From: Chromatiales bacterium (ex Bugula neritina AB1)
GTDB lineage: Bacteria > Pseudomonadota > Gammaproteobacteria > Granulosicoccales > Granulosicoccaceae
Direction of reading: 5' to 3'
Assembly (NCBI GenBank): GCA_001730015.1
Contig: MDLA01000142.1
Location: 62,001-126,000 of the forward strand
DNA length: 64,000 nucleotides
Part shown: positions 8,659-17,931 of the stretch, piece by piece
Layout: each line of letters opens with the position of its first letter
How positions within the stretch are numbered: the stretch's first letter is position 1
Made by a program: the position numbers and the translations under genes
Notes under the pieces: generated by a model
Database searches by the model: none
What the model was told of the DNA's origin: nothing
The model's input: the letters and a program-made list of their open reading frames with translations, nothing else

Positions 8659-9603
8659 TTATGAACCGTATGTTTTATTGTACATCGACATCAGGTGCTC
8701 CTCTACAGTGACGGGCGGGTAGCGAGGTAATTCTCCCTGGTCGAGGCAGCCGGGAATGCATTTGACCTCGAAATCCGGGTTGCCAACATAGAAAAACGGA
8801 ACTGAGTAACGTTCACGCCCCGATGTATTTATTACACGATGCAGTGTTGACTTATACCTGTCGTTGGTCCAGCGCGCAATCATATCGCCGAGGTTGACAA
8901 TGAACGCCCCTTTTTGTGGTGGTGCATTATCCCAGGTATTGTCGGCCCGGTTCCAGACCTGAAGACCGCCATTGTTATCCTGTAGAAGAATAGTCAGGCC
9001 GCCGAAGTCGGTATGTGCGCCGGCCCCCATGCGATCCGGTTCATCAGGAGGCTGCGGCGGATAGTGCAGTAGCCGAAGTGTTGCCAGTGTATCGCTGTTG
9101 TAACTGGAAAAATAATTGCCAGGTAGTTCGAGTGATAGCGCGATCCCCTGCATAAGCGTTGCGCCTAGAGATTCCATTGCCGCAAAATACCGCGACATCA
9201 CTGGCTGGAAGTCGCTCAGATCTGATGGCCAGAGGTTCGGGCCGCGATTGAAACGACCGGCAATCACACGCGGATCAGTGTCTGGAAGTTCTACTCCTAT
9301 GTAATACCCCTCTTTACGGTCCGGCTGCCCTCCGGCATCAAGAGTTTGCCCGCCGAGGGTCTCGTAGCCGCGGTTGCAGCCTGAGTTGCTTTTTTCGACA
9401 GCCATTTTTTTATCCTGTGGCTGGCTGAATAAAGCGCTTGTCTGTTCGAGTACTTCGTTGATCAATCGATCGGCTATACCGTGGCCGGTACAATAGAAAA
9501 ACCCGCGGTCTTGGCAGGCAGCGCGCAGCGTCTCGCCGACGTTCTGACGTTTTAATTGATCAGAGGATGTAAGGTCTGATATATCTATGATTGGTAGACT
9601 CAA
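8659..9603 (-). CDS. Isopenicillin-N-synthase-like Fe(II)/2-oxoglutarate-type oxygenase (paralogue A)
   Basis: 314 residues. The N-terminal DIOX_N-like part begins LPIIDIS and contains DRGFFYCTGHG near residue 32. The jelly-roll core holds the iron ligands H197 and D199 (GAHTDFGGLTILLQD) and H255 (STLHRV). R265 and S267 (RYS) form the co-substrate binding pair of the family. Such enzymes hydroxylate, desaturate or cyclise small molecules. It is divergent from the TPR-protein gene at 9633, with about 30 bases between the two starts, and a second paralogue lies at 10980-11993. I infer that the three genes belong to one pathway; the substrate is unknown. Confidence 0.88.
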   Translation of the reverse strand: MSLPIIDISDLTSSDQLKRQNVGETLRAACQDRGFFYCTGHGIADRLINEVLEQTSALFSQPQDKKMAVEKSNSGCNRGYETLGGQTLDAGGQPDRKEGYYIGVELPDTDPRVIAGRFNRGPNLWPSDLSDFQPVMSRYFAAMESLGATLMQGIALSLELPGNYFSSYNSDTLATLRLLHYPPQPPDEPDRMGAGAHTDFGGLTILLQDNNGGLQVWNRADNTWDNAPPQKGAFIVNLGDMIARWTNDRYKSTLHRVINTSGRERYSVPFFYVGNPDFEVKCIPGCLDQGELPRYPPVTVEEHLMSMYNKTYGS

Positions 9604-9632
9604 TTTTTTTACCGGCTCCTGAAAGCAAATTG

Positions 9633-10985
9633 ATGACTGATCTAAATTCGGAAAATGCTGCTGCTACCCGTGCGGCCGGGCTCTGTTCAGCTGGGATCGA
9701 AAAATTTGTGCGCTGGCGCTGTGATGCGCTGGAGACAATAGAGGCCGCTATTGATGCAGACAATACCATAGCGTTGCCGAAACTGGTCAAGGCGTGGATG
9801 TTTCATGGCGCGGGTGACGCGACAATGGCTGAATCCATTTCAGATTTGCTGCTACAGGCAGAGAGTTGCGTGGCTCAACCCCGGGGATCGAATCAGTCGC
9901 GCGAATGGCAATTGTTGTCTGCACTGGAGCTTTTAAGGTCGGGTCGGGAACTTGAAGGGGTAGAGCTATTGCAGGGCATTGTAACGCGTGAACCCGGTGA
10001 TCTGCTGGTACATCACCTGTTGCAGGAAGAATTATTCTGGCTCGGTCAGCCGCAGCGTATGCGTGAGGTAATTGAGAGTGCAGCGCCTGTATGGAATGAA
10101 ACACAGCACGGTTACGGGAATTTTATGTCTCTGCGTGCATGTGCCAATGAAGAGGCAGGTTGCCTTGATATGGCGGATCGCTGTGGTCGCACCGCAGTTG
10201 AGATTGATCCGTCTGATGTCTGGGGAGCACATGCGGTAGCCCATGTTCTGGTGATGCAGGGGCGCATGGCTAAAGGTATAGACTGGATCGAAAAATTGAG
10301 CTCAAACTGGGGCCATGCAAACCAGATGCGTCATCATTTGTGGTGGCATATGTGTTTGTTTCTGCTTGAGACAGGGCAGCACGATCGCATTCTTGAATTG
10401 CTCACGACGGAAGTCAGAAATCCGCAGTCGGCGCTGGTGAAATCGGCACCCGCTGCCACCATAGATATCACCAATTTTGCATCGTTATTGATGCGGCTTG
10501 AACTCTATGGTGTTGATGTGGGGGATCGCTGGCAGGTATTGGCAGCTATCTGCGCGGATCGGGTACACAACCATGGCAGTGCCTTCAGTAATATGCACGA
10601 CATGATGGTGCTCGCCGCGACAGGGCAATATAACAAAGCGGCTGAACTGCTCGATAGTATGCGCGGCGAATTCCAGTCGCGGAAGGGTTCTATAGCGACT
10701 GCCTATTGCCGGGTTGCTATACCGGCCTGTGAGGCGATACTTGCACACCATAACAGAGACTATGCGCGGGTGATAAAACGATTAGGCAGTGTGCGTGGCG
10801 AATTGAGCCTTGTAGGTGCCAGCCACGCACAGCGCGATGTTTTTTATCACATGCTTGTGCATGCGGCGGGTCAGTTGGGGCGTGATGATCTGCGCCGGAT
10901 TTACCTTGGTGAGATTGAGCGCATTGGATTTTATGATGTGCCTGATCGTGCCGCATACGGCGGCGGCATGCAGCTTGAGTTATAA
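9633..10985 (+). CDS. TTC38-like tetratricopeptide repeat protein
   Basis: I start at ATG 9633, since a longer frame from 9591 would overlap the divergent oxygenase gene. The product of about 450 residues is all-helical with TPR-like units: HHLLQEELFWLGQPQRM, then VWGAHAVAHVLVMQGRM, then HLWWHMCLFLLETGQHDRI. The block HAVAHVLVMQGR and the H-rich HHLWWH segment match the TTC38 family of eukaryotes and bacteria, whose molecular role is undefined. There is no signal peptide, so it is cytoplasmic. It is sandwiched between two iron oxygenases and its end overlaps the second by six bases, which suggests a scaffold or an enzyme in the same route. Confidence 0.8.
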   Translation: MTDLNSENAAATRAAGLCSAGIEKFVRWRCDALETIEAAIDADNTIALPKLVKAWMFHGAGDATMAESISDLLLQAESCVAQPRGSNQSREWQLLSALELLRSGRELEGVELLQGIVTREPGDLLVHHLLQEELFWLGQPQRMREVIESAAPVWNETQHGYGNFMSLRACANEEAGCLDMADRCGRTAVEIDPSDVWGAHAVAHVLVMQGRMAKGIDWIEKLSSNWGHANQMRHHLWWHMCLFLLETGQHDRILELLTTEVRNPQSALVKSAPAATIDITNFASLLMRLELYGVDVGDRWQVLAAICADRVHNHGSAFSNMHDMMVLAATGQYNKAAELLDSMRGEFQSRKGSIATAYCRVAIPACEAILAHHNRDYARVIKRLGSVRGELSLVGASHAQRDVFYHMLVHAAGQLGRDDLRRIYLGEIERIGFYDVPDRAAYGGGMQLEL

Positions 10986-11993
10986 GTCGCTAAGGTCTAC
11001 ATCTGCATAATAGGCGGCAGTTACATCCGGGTGCGATCGCATGCGTATCTTCAGGGTGTTGGCACCGAACGCTGCAAAAACCGGATCGGCCGGGTTGTCG
11101 TTTTGACCGCCGCGTGCGTGGGCGGCAAGTTCCGCGGGCAGGGCAACGGGTTCGAAGCGGGCGTCGAGTCGCGGGTTCATGAAGTAGGCTATAGAAATAC
11201 GTTGCTGACCCGGTGGCGGGCTGACAACCTGGTGCTTTGTCGCCCGCAGATAACCGTTGGTGGCCGATTGCATCATCTCGCCTAGATTAACTACATAGGC
11301 GCCGGGCATCGGCTTGACATCGATGAGCTTTCCTTCTGATAACACCTGCAATCCGGGAATCTCATCCTGCAGAATAAAGGTCATAATGCCGGAATCGTGG
11401 TGTAGCCCCAGGCCCTGACCGCTGCCTGCACCTTCAGGTTGAGCAGGGTAGCGAATGATCTTTACTCTGGTATAGGCATCTGGTGACATGCGGTTGTCAA
11501 AATAGTTTGCGCTTTGACCGAGCCCGGTGGCTAGAGCCTGCATCAGCGCCATACCCAGTGGATGTATGTGGTCCATCCAGTCGGTGATTCGCGCTGGCAT
11601 TTCGGGCAGCGAGGCCGGCCACTGGTTAGGGCCGCGAAGTCGCATCCAGGGCGGGGAGGTGGCTGTTAATTGCGGCGCCGGTTCTTCCGGCCCGATATCA
11701 ATTTGATCACGCCAGTCAACCTTGCCGTTAGTCATTTCGTGCTTAAGCAAAGTGTAACCGCGAAAGTGAGGCGAATTGCCGATTGACAACGCCTCTCGTT
11801 GATCGAGCGGCAGACTGAAAAACCGGTTGGCGGTCTCCAGTGCGTTACTGTCCAGCATTTTATCGACGCCGTGACCGGTAAGATAGAAAAAACCGGGGCC
11901 GTGGCAAGTCTCACGCAATTGCCGAACAAACACTTGCCCTTTGGCACCGGTCGGGTCGGTGAGATAGTCTGCTATATCCAGTATCGGGAGCAT
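10980..11993 (-). CDS. Isopenicillin-N-synthase-like Fe(II)/2-oxoglutarate-type oxygenase (paralogue B)
   Basis: I choose ATG 11993, giving MLPILDIADYL and 337 residues; the frame continues upstream to 12038. It shares the layout of the 8659-9603 enzyme: GPGFFYLTGHG near residue 33, iron ligands H198 and D200 (LHHDSGIMTFILQD), a distal histidine in RATKHQVV, and RISIAYF carrying the R-x-S co-substrate pair. It lies about 90 bases downstream of the PIG-L gene on the same strand, so it is probably co-transcribed with it. The intervening gap holds an inverted repeat (AACAGCA/TGCTGTT) that could attenuate read-through. Family call is secure; substrate unknown. Confidence 0.86.
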   Translation of the reverse strand: MLPILDIADYLTDPTGAKGQVFVRQLRETCHGPGFFYLTGHGVDKMLDSNALETANRFFSLPLDQREALSIGNSPHFRGYTLLKHEMTNGKVDWRDQIDIGPEEPAPQLTATSPPWMRLRGPNQWPASLPEMPARITDWMDHIHPLGMALMQALATGLGQSANYFDNRMSPDAYTRVKIIRYPAQPEGAGSGQGLGLHHDSGIMTFILQDEIPGLQVLSEGKLIDVKPMPGAYVVNLGEMMQSATNGYLRATKHQVVSPPPGQQRISIAYFMNPRLDARFEPVALPAELAAHARGGQNDNPADPVFAAFGANTLKIRMRSHPDVTAAYYADVDLSDL

Positions 11994-12083
11994 GTAGAGC
12001 GTGTCCTTCGTGGAAGGGAAATTACTATAGGTTACCAAGCGTATTGATCGAAGTCGAAGGTAACAGCAAGCTGCCTGCTGTTG

Positions 12084-14459
12084 CTACGCACGTGTAATAT
12101 CAGCTACAAGATTTGCCATTAGGCGGAATGCGCCAGGCACCAGTTTTCCCATTTGGTGGTGTAGTATCAGTGATGTATGCGTATGACGGCCTTTGCCGAG
12201 CTCAGCGCTGAGTAAGGCGCCGTGGTGTGGTGTTTCATCTGGATCTGACATCGATAATAACGCACTGTAGGCGTCGTCCCATTCTTTTGCAAAGTAAAGC
12301 CCGCGTTCTTTATGCCAGCCCTGCCAGTCGGATTGCTCAATGGTGTTGGGGTAGTTCAACAGCGGGTGGTCGGGTAGTCGATGACTGACAACAGCGTTTT
12401 CGTCGGTAACCCGCCAGCGCAGCGAGGGTTTGCCTATCAACAGGCGACGCGGGGGAATGGTGAGTTCATTCCAGTCGTCCCATGGTCTGTGATATAGCGT
12501 AACCAGGTTGCCTCCGCGGTCTATCCAGCGGTGAATTTCCGGCATTAGTGACTGCAGCACAGGGCGGGTGCGAATGGCAAATAAGCCTATGATCAGCGTA
12601 TCGAATTTCTCCAGAGGTGAATTTTGTTGCAGTTCATTGTCGCTGAGTGTGTGTATTGTAAAGCCGGCAGAATTGAGATGTTCTGCCACCTGATCGTTGC
12701 CGCCGCCGACATAGGCGATAGTGACGTCAGGGATTGTGACATCAAGCACCCGAACCGTCACGGCAGCGGTGTGGGTTCGCATGCACGATTTAATATGAGG
12801 GTAGGTAAATCGATTCGCCGTGATAGCTTTTTTGTCATCGAGCAGGAGCGTTATGGTGTACAGACCAGGCGGTACCTGGTCGGGTGCGTGAAGCGTAAAG
12901 CCTTCTTCGTTGCGAGTGGCACGCCAGTCATCAGGCAGAGCCAGTGAAGGAGTCGCCGCTGCAGGGTACTGATCACGCAGCTGCAGTTCTATTGTTCGAT
13001 TATTGTTCTGTAGATTTAACAGGGCTTGCTGCGGGCTGAGCTGCGCGGAGTGCGGCGGCAGCAGCAGTGAGCGTGACTCCAGTGGGTGCCGGGTGACAGA
13101 CGTCTGCCCGTTCAGAGTAACCGAGTGCAGGATCGCGGGCGCAGCGGGGTAATCCGGCAGGTAGCAGTCCGGGTAGTTGGTATGAGAATATTCTAGATCC
13201 GCAATTGCTATGTGACCGTTATGGTGCGACCAGCCGTGCGGCAGATCCAGTTCAATGCCGGTTTTTTCCGAGTCGCCCTGAGTCGACTCAATATGAACCG
13301 CGAAGGATTGCCCGGCGCGCAGGGAATCAGTACTTATCCACGCGCGAGCACTGGCACGGGTCGCCAGTCGTATTACTATGGCCAGCTGTCTTTCTTTGTC
13401 GGTTAAGCGGTGCTCTACCTCGGCTCGGGCGGTATCCGGACAGTGCTCTATAGCCTCGCGAATAAAACTCAGTGCGCGTGATGCGGCGTTACCTATATCC
13501 GGTAGACGAGGAAACGCAGCCAGTGTTTCTTCAATTGCAGTCTGCGCGTTTGCAAGCATATTTTCTATAGATTTGACATTATAAAATGACGCGATCTCAG
13601 CCACCGTCGATGGCAGTGCGCAAAAAAGAGTCCGATCAGGCTGATTGCTGTGCGACCACGCCAGATGCAGTGGCCAGTCTCGTTCCTGGCCGGGCGAAAC
13701 CCAGCGTCCCATGCCCTGGGTTAGATGAAAGCGCCTCGACTGCTGGCCGATCTGCTCGTAAGTCCAGCCACTTACCGGGTCCTCCCCGCGGGAATCGATA
13801 AGCAGTGTTGGCTCTGGCGGGGGGAGGTCGTCATCGTAGGCGTCACCGGCACCGCTCCACGCCGGCAGATACATTTTTTTTACCTGCCACACGGGAAGCG
13901 ATACATCAGTGAAGGTAGCGTCGGCTGCGGCGTTGATTGCCGTATGGGCCAGTTTTGTCATGGCGCGGTGATGACCATGCTGGCCGGGTATATCGAGAAA
14001 TGTCGGGCAGATGATGTCGGGTTTTTCGCTGCGGATGATTTGCACAAACCGCTTCAGTGTTCTTTCATACCCCCACTTTTCCAGCGTTTCCTCCCCGCTT
14101 TTAGAGAAGCCGGAATCATATATAGAATCGTCCGGTGACTCGCTTAACCAGTACAGCCTGAGGCCGAGCACGTCGGCGGCCTGTTCCATTTCGGCGGTAC
14201 GTATTACACCGAGATCATGGGTTGTTTGTGTGCCGATATTGTTTTGTCCGCCTTCACCTCGATTGGCGCAGGCGAAAGATATTTTTACTCCATCGCGCAG
14301 GCTGATGGCTGCCAGCATGGCGGATGTTTCGTCATCCGGATGGGCTCCGGTATTCATAAACGATACACAGGATTTAAGTGGCTGTAGCGCTCGCCACAAA
14401 TTCAGAATTCTGGGGTTGCACTGTTGCTGTGTGATGCGTTGTTGTGCACTCAGGGGCAT
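12084..14459 (-). CDS. PIG-L/LmbE deacetylase with C-terminal ThuA/glutamine-amidotransferase-like domain
   Basis: 791 residues. The N-terminal PIG-L domain carries the zinc motif AHPDDE (residues 39-44), ANRGEGGQN and later GHHRAM. Family enzymes remove acyl groups from N-acyl sugars and similar molecules. A middle region of about 350 residues looks like beta-sandwich domains. From about residue 580 a Rossmann-like segment (IAYVGGGNDQVAEHL, then FDTLIIGLFAIRTRP, RGGNLVTLYHRP) resembles the class-I amidotransferase-like flavodoxin fold. No signal peptide is visible. It is divergent from the ABC/lyase operon and upstream of oxygenase B, so I infer a deacylation step in handling the imported solute. 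Confidence 0.85.
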   Translation of the reverse strand: MPLSAQQRITQQQCNPRILNLWRALQPLKSCVSFMNTGAHPDDETSAMLAAISLRDGVKISFACANRGEGGQNNIGTQTTHDLGVIRTAEMEQAADVLGLRLYWLSESPDDSIYDSGFSKSGEETLEKWGYERTLKRFVQIIRSEKPDIICPTFLDIPGQHGHHRAMTKLAHTAINAAADATFTDVSLPVWQVKKMYLPAWSGAGDAYDDDLPPPEPTLLIDSRGEDPVSGWTYEQIGQQSRRFHLTQGMGRWVSPGQERDWPLHLAWSHSNQPDRTLFCALPSTVAEIASFYNVKSIENMLANAQTAIEETLAAFPRLPDIGNAASRALSFIREAIEHCPDTARAEVEHRLTDKERQLAIVIRLATRASARAWISTDSLRAGQSFAVHIESTQGDSEKTGIELDLPHGWSHHNGHIAIADLEYSHTNYPDCYLPDYPAAPAILHSVTLNGQTSVTRHPLESRSLLLPPHSAQLSPQQALLNLQNNNRTIELQLRDQYPAAATPSLALPDDWRATRNEEGFTLHAPDQVPPGLYTITLLLDDKKAITANRFTYPHIKSCMRTHTAAVTVRVLDVTIPDVTIAYVGGGNDQVAEHLNSAGFTIHTLSDNELQQNSPLEKFDTLIIGLFAIRTRPVLQSLMPEIHRWIDRGGNLVTLYHRPWDDWNELTIPPRRLLIGKPSLRWRVTDENAVVSHRLPDHPLLNYPNTIEQSDWQGWHKERGLYFAKEWDDAYSALLSMSDPDETPHHGALLSAELGKGRHTHTSLILHHQMGKLVPGAFRLMANLVADITRA

Positions 14460-14506
14460 TGTCGATTCCTTCGGTTGGATTGCTCTACCTTACCAGCGTT
14501 TGAAAG

Positions 14507-14665
14507 TAGCTTGCTCTGACAACGAGGATCAACTGCAGATGATCTTCCGACCAGCGATGGTGATCGATTTTGTTGAATATGGATAATCATTCGCTTTTAT
14601 CGATCAGAAAGATCTGACTCTAAATCTCACACGTTCGCTACGACTCTTATTGTCGGGCGGGCTCT
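14507..14665 (-). repeat. Nested inverted-repeat element, subfamily 2, diverged copy
   Basis: About 159 bp between the divergent PIG-L and ABC-operon genes. It aligns with the elements at 38310-38471 and 45381-45541, sharing TGAATATGGATAA, the segment ATCTGACTC and the block AAATCTCAC. The right end reads GTCGGGCGGGCTCT, a worn form of the terminal repeat GGAGCCTGTCCGGG. TGATCGAT and ATCGATCA form the inner hairpin arms. Boundaries are approximate because the left terminus is eroded. Confidence 0.65.
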
Positions 14666-14696
14666 TTGCCGAGTTTCAGTTAATTGTCTTGATAAT

Positions 14697-14709
14697 TCAA
14701 ATTATTTGA
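14697..14709. promoter_or_regulatory. Possible operator dyad upstream of the ABC/lyase operon
   Basis: TCAAATTATTTGA is a perfect 5-bp dyad with a 3-bp spacer in an AT-rich stretch about 120 bases before the solute-binding protein start. Its position between the repeat element and the first gene fits a regulator site, but no cognate regulator is next to the operon. Low certainty. Confidence 0.25.
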
Positions 14710-14831
14710 GTTAATAGTTGATCTCGGTTTTTTGAATACGTATTTGCTGCACCGGAATGTCAGCGGCGAACACTTGCAGGTCGATCAACAAACGACCGTT
14801 ATTTGGGCGTCAAACCAGAGAGAGGAAGCAT

Positions 14832-16085
14832 ATGGGAATCATTAAGAATTGGGCTATAGGATCAGCTGCGGTTGGTGTTTTGTCACTGGCGAGCGGTCTT
14901 GCCCGGGCCGTGGAAATTGAATACTGGCAATACTTTTTTCAGGCACGTGTTACGGCGATGGAAACGCTCATCGACAACTTTGAGAAGGCAAACCCTGATA
15001 TCACCGTGAAAATGACTCACTTTCCGTACGCTGATTACCGCACCAAGGTTGCTGCGGCCATACCAGCAGGAGAAGGGCCGGACGTAGTACAGCTTTTCTA
15101 CGGATGGCTTAACGATTATGTCGAAGCCAAACTGATTCAACCGTTGCCAGCTGATGTTTTTGTCCCCGCAGAAATAGAAAAAGAATTTTTCCCGATGGTG
15201 CAGGCGATGAAGCGCGATGGTGAATACATGGCGCTACCCACAGCAGTCAGGTCTCTCGCGCTTTTCTATAACGAGAGATTATTCAAGGAAGCCGGTATAG
15301 ATGCACCGCCGGCCACGCTCGAAGAACTGGTCGAAACAGCGAAGAAGCTGACAAAAAAAGATGGCGCGGGAAACCTGACCAGTGTAGGTATTACCACGGG
15401 AATGACGGCGCAGGATCACCACTGGTTTCGTGAAGTGCTGGTGCGGCAGTTTGGCGGCGAACCTTATACTGATGACTATCAAACGGTAAATTATTCCAAT
15501 GAAGCCGGGCAGAAGGCGCTGGCTTTTTACGATGGTCTGAGGAGCGAGCACGGTGTTACACAGTCTGGATTTATGGATGAGCCGCAGGCGGCCTTTAAGG
15601 CCGGGCGTGCAGGTATGCATATAGACGGGTCGTTTCGTATTGGTGCTCTGAATAAAACGCGCGGCTTAAAATATGGAGTGGCTGAGCTACCCGCCGGACC
15701 GACCGGTGTAAAATCCAATTATTCTTCTTACTGGGTTAATGGCATAACTTCTAAAGCCACTGGAGAAAAGCATGCGGCTGCGGTGAAGTTCATGCAGTAT
15801 GTTACTTCAGATGAAGCGATGCAGGTGTGGCTGGATACAGTCGGTGAGTTACCGGCCAAGCCTTCCGCCGCGCTCACCGATGAAAACAGCGCTAACCCGG
15901 TGTTCGGGCCATTTATCAGGGGGCTTGAGTACGCCAACACCACCAAGTTTGCCAATGAAAGTGCACAACGCCAGGTTATGGTGGATATGCTTAGTCGGGT
16001 CGAGCTTGAAAAGCAGTCCGTCGAAGATGCTGTTAACGCAGCCGCCGCTGAAGAACAGAAGATACTCGATGAGTATTATAAATAG
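14832..16085 (+). CDS. ABC transporter periplasmic solute-binding protein, family 1 (sugar type)
   Basis: I start at ATG 14832, preceded by AGAGGAAGC; the open frame extends to 14757 but without a ribosome site. The 417-residue product has a signal peptide (IIKNWAIGSAAVGVLSLASGLARA) and then the family-1 binding fold: VEIEYWQYFF, FEKANPDITVKMTHFPYADY, GPDVVQLFYGWL, and MALPTAVRSLALFYNERLF. It captures the substrate in the periplasm for the two permeases that follow. This fold covers sugars, polyols, glycerophosphodiesters and related polyhydroxy compounds. It is the first gene of a five-gene operon containing a lyase, so I infer a carboxylated or amino-sugar-like ligand, without proof. Confidence 0.93.
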   Translation: MGIIKNWAIGSAAVGVLSLASGLARAVEIEYWQYFFQARVTAMETLIDNFEKANPDITVKMTHFPYADYRTKVAAAIPAGEGPDVVQLFYGWLNDYVEAKLIQPLPADVFVPAEIEKEFFPMVQAMKRDGEYMALPTAVRSLALFYNERLFKEAGIDAPPATLEELVETAKKLTKKDGAGNLTSVGITTGMTAQDHHWFREVLVRQFGGEPYTDDYQTVNYSNEAGQKALAFYDGLRSEHGVTQSGFMDEPQAAFKAGRAGMHIDGSFRIGALNKTRGLKYGVAELPAGPTGVKSNYSSYWVNGITSKATGEKHAAAVKFMQYVTSDEAMQVWLDTVGELPAKPSAALTDENSANPVFGPFIRGLEYANTTKFANESAQRQVMVDMLSRVELEKQSVEDAVNAAAAEEQKILDEYYK

Positions 16086-16144
16086 TATTAAAATAGCAGT
16101 AGTCCAATTCCTTCAGGGATGAAAGCCGGAAACGGGTTGCGATA

Positions 16145-17038
16145 ATGTCTTATTATCGCAATCTGTCTGTTTCACAGAAGCAAATCGTCTGGGCATGGGC
16201 TTTTCTCGCGTTGCCGGTTGTATTTTATGTGGTGATTCGCTTCTACCCAACCGGCAATGCCATTGTTTTAGCCTTTCAGAACTGGAATCTGCTTGGTGAC
16301 AGGACCTGGGCCGGATTTGGTAATTTTAATAAACTTATTGCCGATCCGGTATTCTGGACTGTTTTTAAAAATACCTTTGTCTATTTGTTACTGGGAACGC
16401 CACTCAGTCTGCTGATTTCTTTTACCATTGCGTTTCATCTGGATCGTGTGCGCTTTATGCACGGCCTGATACGTGCCCTGTATTTTCTTCCCTTTCTAAC
16501 CAGCGCGGTGGCAATGGCCTGGGTCTGGCGCTGGTTTTACCAGCCTGTTCCTATCGGGCTGTTTAATAACTTTCTATCGACACTGGGTATTCCGCAGGTT
16601 GCGTTTTTAAATTCCACCACCAATGCCTTACCGGCAATTCTGGCGCCGGCAATCTGGGCTGGTCTGGGCTTTCAGATCATTATATTCATGGCCGGGTTGC
16701 GTTCGATTCCGCAAACCTATTATGAGGCAGCACGTATAGACGGGGTCTCTGGCCGGACGGTACTAACCGAAATTACCCTGCCATTGTTAAAACCGACAAT
16801 TGTATTTCTGGTGGTGTTTTCCTCTATCGGCTTTCTGCGGATTTTTGATCATGTATTCAACATGACCACCAACAACCCGGGCGGACCATTGAACTCGACC
16901 AAGCCAATGGTACTCATGATCTACGATACTGCTTTCAACGGCTACGATATGGGCTACGCTGCGGCACAAACAGTGGTGCTGTTTACGGTGTTGCTAATTG
17001 TCAGTCTACTGCAGTTGTATTTTCTGCGGAACCGTTAG
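16145..17038 (+). CDS. ABC transporter permease, MalF/UgpA type
   Basis: 297 residues with six predicted membrane spans, the first near 12-32 (WAWAFLALPVVFYVVIRF). The cytoplasmic EAA loop reads YYEAARIDGVSG near residue 195, the docking site for the ATPase encoded at 19426. It pairs with the next permease to form the channel. It follows the solute-binding protein by 59 bases and precedes the second permease by one base, so it is clearly in the operon. Confidence 0.93.
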   Translation: MSYYRNLSVSQKQIVWAWAFLALPVVFYVVIRFYPTGNAIVLAFQNWNLLGDRTWAGFGNFNKLIADPVFWTVFKNTFVYLLLGTPLSLLISFTIAFHLDRVRFMHGLIRALYFLPFLTSAVAMAWVWRWFYQPVPIGLFNNFLSTLGIPQVAFLNSTTNALPAILAPAIWAGLGFQIIIFMAGLRSIPQTYYEAARIDGVSGRTVLTEITLPLLKPTIVFLVVFSSIGFLRIFDHVFNMTTNNPGGPLNSTKPMVLMIYDTAFNGYDMGYAAAQTVVLFTVLLIVSLLQLYFLRNR

Positions 17039-17039
17039 C

Positions 17040-17927
17040 ATGGCGACCAACGCAGCAGATCTTAAGGTAAAGCCCACAACGCAAGCATTGCTTGAATTAG
17101 AGCGACCGCCAGTACCACGCAGTTACGGGCAGTATATACGCTGGTTGATTCTATTCGCTGGCGGGCTGCTGATGGTGATGCCAATAGCCTATATGTTGTC
17201 GGCTTCGTTCAAATTTCCGTTTGAGCTGTACAATCTCAACCTGATACCCGAAGAGCCTACCCTGGAAAACTATACCTACGTGCTGGAAGACGGGCGCTTT
17301 TACCAGTGGTTTATTAATTCAATGGTAATTGCAGTGATCACAACTATTTCGAATGTACTGTTCGACAGCCTGGTTGGATACACCTTGTGTAAATTCCGCT
17401 TTCCCGGCCGTCTGTTTGTTTTTGTCGCTATATTGTCGACACTCATGATTCCCACCGAGATGCTGATCATTCCCTGGTATCTGATGAGCAAGTCGTTTGG
17501 CTGGCTCGATTCCTACTGGGGCATTATGTTTCCGGGGCTGATGACGGCTTTTGGTACTTTTCTGATGAAACAGTTTTTTGAAACAGTGCCGGATGACTTT
17601 ATCGAAGCGGCTCGAATTGATGGATTGAATGAATTGCAGATCTGGTGGACAGTCGCTATGCCGCTGGTAAAACCCGCGCTTGCCGCACTGGCTATTTTTG
17701 TTTTTCTCGGTAACTGGACAGCATTTATATGGCCTTTAATTGTAACGAATGATCAATCACTCTATACCCTGCCTGTCGGATTAACCACTTTCAGTGTTGA
17801 AGCGCAGGTCGAGTGGGAGCTGATTATGACCGGAGCGGCACTGGCAACGATTCCCACATTGATCGTTTTTTTGATATTCCAGCGTTATATTATCCGTGGT
17901 GTGGTAATGGCCGGATTAAAGGGATAA
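17040..17927 (+). CDS. ABC transporter permease, MalG/UgpE type
   Basis: I choose ATG 17040, one base after the stop of the first permease, over a frame that starts inside that gene. The 295-residue product has an N-terminal cytoplasmic tail, a first span near 35-55, and the EAA loop FIEAARIDGLNE near residue 190. It closes with RYIIRGVVMAGLKG, the usual C-terminus of MalG-type permeases. It forms the second half of the channel. Confidence 0.93.
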   Translation: MATNAADLKVKPTTQALLELERPPVPRSYGQYIRWLILFAGGLLMVMPIAYMLSASFKFPFELYNLNLIPEEPTLENYTYVLEDGRFYQWFINSMVIAVITTISNVLFDSLVGYTLCKFRFPGRLFVFVAILSTLMIPTEMLIIPWYLMSKSFGWLDSYWGIMFPGLMTAFGTFLMKQFFETVPDDFIEAARIDGLNELQIWWTVAMPLVKPALAALAIFVFLGNWTAFIWPLIVTNDQSLYTLPVGLTTFSVEAQVEWELIMTGAALATIPTLIVFLIFQRYIIRGVVMAGLKG

Positions 17928-17931
17928 AAAG